The notes under the pieces are model-generated. The model saw nothing but the letters and a program-made list of their open reading frames with translations, made no database searches and was not told where the DNA came from. Below are positions 5,987-8,551 of a stretch of DNA of 8,551 nucleotides, one piece after another (positions within the stretch are counted from its first letter, which is position 1; the number at the start of each line of letters is the position of its first letter). A program made the translations under genes and the position numbers. Source of the DNA: Alphaproteobacteria bacterium (GTDB lineage: Bacteria; Pseudomonadota; Alphaproteobacteria; Micavibrionales; Micavibrionaceae); contig JAUICS010000039.1 of NCBI GenBank assembly GCA_030427765.1, positions 1-8,551 of the forward strand, given 5' to 3'.

Positions 5987-7459
5987 CTACCCCGGGAACT
6001 TTTGCAACAATCGAATAAGCAGGCGTGTCCAGAAACCGGACAAACTTGACTTTAATGACATACCGCCAGCGCGTTGACTAACGTCACTTAAAGTTGGGTA
6101 TGCAGCCAGCACCGAGGGCATATCACGAATTTTAAGATTTTGTGATAACGCAAGCACCCATATTGAAATAAGCTCTCCGGCCTGTGCGGCCAATATCGAA
6201 CACCCCAAAATCTGTCCATTCTTATGTGTGATAACTTTTATCATGCCGGCTTCCTGCTTCATTACCACGGCGCGATCATTATCACGCAATTTTGATACGG
6301 ATACGTTTATCTTACGACCATATTTTGTACGTGCCTGCTCGTCGGTCATTCCAACCGCCGCGAATTCGGGGTCTGTGAAAACCACACGCGGCATCTGGGA
6401 ATAATCAACTTCCAGCCGTTTTCGAAGCAACATATTTTTTAAAACGATATGCGCCTCATACGCCGAAACATGCATATAACCGGGCCCCAATCCGGCATTA
6501 CCAACAACAAAAATATGTTTTTGTGACGTCCGTAAATCCTGTGATGTTTTAATACTCTTACCCTCAACATCCACCCCTGCATTCATGAGGTCCAAACAAG
6601 TAATCTCCGGACTTTCATCGGCACAGACAAGAAGATGTGATCCACCTACCTCCCTCACCTCTCTATTCTGGGTTTCAAAAACAACCGTGACATTATCATC
6701 ATTGTACTGCACGCCATCATCAACCAGCCTGTCGAGCTTATGTTTTACACTACTGACACGACTATTCTCATTAATTTTAATGCCTTCACCGGACAAGGCC
6801 TCATTTATCATACCGGCAATTTCAAAATCCGTATCCGGCATAATTGTGTTTTCGGTGATAAGTGTGACGCGGCTTCCTAAACGGCGGTATGATTGCGCGA
6901 GTTCAAGCGCAACGCCCTGCCCGCCCAGAACAATCAAATGGCGCGGCGTTTCATGTAATTTGTGTATATTGTAGGGCGTTAAAACCTTGTCGGACTTTAT
7001 ACCGTCAATATCCGGAATATCGGGAACCGCGCCAGTCGCGATAACGATATATTTTGCATTGATGACATCCTCTTTGAGCTGAATGTGGTGATCATCGATA
7101 AAACGTGCCTCACCCTCATATATGCGAACGCCCAATGCCTCGAAACGTCCCGCCGAATAATGCGGCTCAATTCGGCGAATAGACTCTTCAATCCCCTTTT
7201 TAACGGCGCGTATATCCACGGCATGTTCATTATATTCAAATCCGAAACGATCAGCATGACGTGATGTGTTTGCAACCTTTGCCGCCTCGAACAAACCGGT
7301 CTTGGGTAAACACACACTGTTTAAGAACGCCCCGCCTAGCCGTTCCTTTTCAATAAGCGCAACGTCCATCCCGATTTGAACGGCCATCTCCGCAACGGCA
7401 AGACCGCTTGCCCCCGCACCGATTACGCAAACATCAACCTTTATGGTATTTTGATTCAT
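5987..7459 (-). CDS. FAD/NAD(P)-binding oxidoreductase, MerA/Lpd family, with degenerate redox site
   Basis: The 490-aa protein has the full three-part architecture of class I pyridine nucleotide-disulfide oxidoreductases. GAGASG (14-19) begins the FAD-binding fold, YIVIATGAVPDIP is the ATG motif, LGGQGVALELAQSYRRLGS (178-196) is the nucleotide-binding fold and closely resembles the mercuric reductase version, and VVFTDPEFAAVG opens the dimerisation domain. The active-site segment normally reads GG-T-C-L-N-x-G-C-x-P-S-K; here it is GGAFLNSVCLPKT, so the first cysteine is F45 and only C50 remains. The second FAD motif normally has G-D; here it is G-N321. The C-terminal His-Pro-Thr region is AAYPTLSD (452-459), with Y454 at the usual base position. 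Disulfide chemistry is therefore unlikely; FAD may still bind. I chose ATG 7459 over GTG 7468 because it gives the usual short lead into the FAD fold; neither has a strong SD. Confidence 0.88.
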   Translation of the reverse strand: MNQNTIKVDVCVIGAGASGLAVAEMAVQIGMDVALIEKERLGGAFLNSVCLPKTGLFEAAKVANTSRHADRFGFEYNEHAVDIRAVKKGIEESIRRIEPHYSAGRFEALGVRIYEGEARFIDDHHIQLKEDVINAKYIVIATGAVPDIPDIDGIKSDKVLTPYNIHKLHETPRHLIVLGGQGVALELAQSYRRLGSRVTLITENTIMPDTDFEIAGMINEALSGEGIKINENSRVSSVKHKLDRLVDDGVQYNDDNVTVVFETQNREVREVGGSHLLVCADESPEITCLDLMNAGVDVEGKSIKTSQDLRTSQKHIFVVGNAGLGPGYMHVSAYEAHIVLKNMLLRKRLEVDYSQMPRVVFTDPEFAAVGMTDEQARTKYGRKINVSVSKLRDNDRAVVMKQEAGMIKVITHKNGQILGCSILAAQAGELISIWVLALSQNLKIRDMPSVLAAYPTLSDVSQRAGGMSLKSSLSGFWTRLLIRLLQKFPG

Positions 7460-7620
7460 GACCAACACTCGACCCGGTTAAATATATTCACACAACACAT
7501 TAGCATTTTTTAATAACCATCAAAATGTTGAATTAAACGCAAAAACAGGCCAGTATTCTATATGGCATGTTTGTCAGGACGTGTCCCCTCACTCGTCATC
7601 TTATTCCAAGGTCAGTTTTC

Positions 7621-8349
7621 ATGCGTATTCTATTCATAGCCCTATTAACCATACTCGTTGCCGGAATTGCAGTTGCAGGTTTTTTCTATCTAAGCCGCAA
7701 CAATATGGCACATAAAAAGGTACAGCAATACGGACAGGATGCCTTAAATGTAAATTTTGAAGTTGGTTCTGTTTATCTGAATTTACTTAACAACACAATT
7801 ACATTAACCGATGTTAAAGTTGCAAACCCGCCCGGTTATAACAACGACAACGCGATATCCATCGAGCATGTGTACGCGCAATACACATCATTATTTTCTG
7901 ACATTATTCATTTTGAAAAACTTGATATCACCAACACGAATGCCTATCTGGAGGTATCAAAACAAGGAACAAACCTTGCCGCACTGTATAACCGTATTAC
8001 ACAAAACCGGCAGGCATCACAGCAGACAGAAGCGTTAACAGGCTTTCAAATCAACGCCCCTATGATTTCATTCCGCGGCACGTTTGTAAAACCATCCGCC
8101 GAGCTATCCTGGCAAGACATTAAACCGATTTCCATTCCCGACTTTTACATACAGGAGCAGGTTTATGATGAAAGTGGCGTCCCTATGCAGCGCGCCATTC
8201 AGACCATTCTGTTTGCCCTTATCGAACGCACATTAAAAAACGCCGACCAGTCGGGTTTCCTGAAACAACTGGAAACCATAAGAACAAAATCACTAAACAC
8301 ATATCAAGGTACAGGAACACTTACCGACCCATTTGCAGAGGACGAATAA
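7621..8349 (+). CDS. AsmA-like protein, single N-terminal membrane helix, 242 aa
   Basis: ATG 7621 is preferred over the upstream ATG at 7567, because AAGG lies nine bases before it and it gives a clean MRILFIALLTILVAGIAVAGFFYL membrane segment (about 3-24) right at the N-terminus. The body is presumably periplasmic, anchored in the inner membrane. Residues about 40-120 carry the pattern of AsmA/DUF748-type proteins: VNFEVGSVYLNLLNNTITLTDVKVANPPGY (VANPPGY at 67-73), ISIEHVYAQYTSLFSDIIHFEKLDITN, then NLAALYNRI. Larger AsmA-family proteins are thought to help move phospholipid between the inner and outer membranes, but this one is far shorter than classical AsmA and carries only the N-terminal module plus an alpha-helical C-terminus. 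A lipid-related role is inference. It is divergent from the flavoprotein, with 161 bases between starts and no clear promoter found. Confidence 0.75.
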   Translation: MRILFIALLTILVAGIAVAGFFYLSRNNMAHKKVQQYGQDALNVNFEVGSVYLNLLNNTITLTDVKVANPPGYNNDNAISIEHVYAQYTSLFSDIIHFEKLDITNTNAYLEVSKQGTNLAALYNRITQNRQASQQTEALTGFQINAPMISFRGTFVKPSAELSWQDIKPISIPDFYIQEQVYDESGVPMQRAIQTILFALIERTLKNADQSGFLKQLETIRTKSLNTYQGTGTLTDPFAEDE

Positions 8350-8390
8350 GAAAAAGGAACAATGCCGCTTCGCAACATATAAAAGTGTGG

Positions 8391-8506
8391 AAAAATATTG
8401 ACTTTTTTCAATACTTTCGGCAAATTGTAACAATTATATAATTTTGTAAATATTATTAAAATTATATTTCGAGCTATTTGCGGTATCCGGTGTGCACCGT
8501 GGTTTT
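8391..8506 (-). ncRNA. Candidate small RNA, about 115 nt, leftward
   Basis: This is a prediction from flanking signals only. A good minus-strand promoter places a start near 8506, and an AT-rich hairpin with a T-tract lies at 8391-8413. Between them is no convincing gene. The 5' end would carry a GC-rich CGGTG-CA-CACCG repeat (8488-8499). The middle is very AT-rich, with a near-palindrome AATTGT-A-ACAATT (8423-8435). The terminator stem has few GC pairs, so termination could be inefficient. Confidence 0.3.
8394..8415 (-). terminator. Weak leftward terminator-like hairpin
   Basis: TATTGA (8396-8401) and TCAATA (8408-8413) flank a six-base loop, extendable to about eight pairs with one G-U. 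On the minus strand it is followed by T residues (complement of 8391-8395). Rightward there is no T-tract, so it does not serve as a terminator for the AsmA-like gene. Confidence 0.35.
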
Positions 8507-8512
8507 TCCACA

Positions 8513-8540
8513 ACTATATGAACAGTTTCTATACTGTCAA
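8513..8540 (-). promoter_or_regulatory. Strong leftward sigma70 promoter with internal inverted repeat
   Basis: The minus strand reads TTGACA (8535-8540, perfect), a 16-base spacer and TATAGT (8513-8518, five of six), among the best promoter matches in the window. An inverted repeat, ACAGT (8522-8526) and ACTGT (8533-8537), lies in the spacer and may be an operator. No leftward gene follows that it could serve within the window. Confidence 0.6.
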
Positions 8541-8551
8541 AAACACACGTG

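Larger units (their letters stand above)
8386..8512. repeat. 10-bp perfect inverted repeat flanking an AT-rich segment
   Basis: TGTGGAAAAA (8386-8395) and its exact complement TTTTTCCACA (8503-8512) enclose 107 bases that are largely A and T. The inner nine bases, TTTTCCACA, differ by one from the DnaA-box consensus TTATCCACA. They also bound the candidate small RNA closely, so they could instead form its closing stem. Confidence 0.5.

Noticed and set aside
6882..6925. Altered Gly motif (GGQGVALE) in the flavoprotein as a sign of lost NAD(P)H binding
   Set aside because: Mercuric reductases carry a similar non-canonical motif ending in ALELAQ in this position, so this difference alone is not evidence of lost function.
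8304..8513. Leftward 69-aa reading frame downstream of the AsmA-like gene
   Set aside because: It overlaps the end of a real gene on the other strand, lacks an SD, starts at a non-ATG codon almost at the predicted transcription start, and its composition resembles translated AT-rich noncoding DNA.
8350..8551. Chromosomal replication origin
   Set aside because: There are only two one-mismatch DnaA-like boxes and no neighbouring origin-linked gene is visible. The evidence is too thin to annotate an origin.

Overview
The window looks like an accessory stretch of a Gram-negative chromosome, most likely an alphaproteobacterium of moderate to low GC. That placement is an inference. It rests on a 93-residue protein resembling a small family common in alphaproteobacteria, an AsmA-like membrane-anchored protein that implies an outer membrane, and sigma70-type promoters with clear Shine-Dalgarno sites. 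No rRNA, tRNA, CRISPR array, transposase or integrase is visible, and nothing marks a mobile-element boundary.

Layout. (1) 1-543 (+) is the 3' part of a gene for an HD-domain phosphohydrolase resembling class I (eukaryotic-type) cyclic-nucleotide phosphodiesterases. It converges, nine bases apart, on a leftward gene of unknown function (553-1398). (2) 1518-4551 (-) holds three leftward genes. In transcription order they are a 93-aa small protein ending in a strong intrinsic terminator, a 247-aa unknown with its own promoter and a GTG start, and a GH15 glucoamylase/trehalase-family glycoside hydrolase that may share the 247-aa gene's transcript. (3) 4552-5683 is a regulatory-rich zone. From it start three small rightward genes (4857-5183, 5386-5637, 5684-5965) encoding a helical/coiled-coil protein, a basic protein and a low-complexity acidic protein. 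It also carries several hairpins, a terminator-like element and an inverted repeat over a -35 box. (4) 5987-7459 (-) is a flavoprotein of the mercuric reductase/dihydrolipoamide dehydrogenase family that has lost one of the two redox-active cysteines. (5) 7621-8349 (+), divergent from it, is a short AsmA-like protein with one N-terminal membrane helix. (6) 8350-8551 has no gene, but it has a good leftward promoter and a weak leftward terminator about 115 bases apart, so it may encode a small RNA.

The genes do not form one obvious pathway. The carbohydrate hydrolase has no visible trehalose or glycogen partner, and the three small rightward genes are separately promoted unknowns. The most notable points are the redox-site-degenerate flavoprotein, the bacterial class I PDE-like enzyme, and the concentration of hairpins and operator-like repeats in the intergenic DNA.
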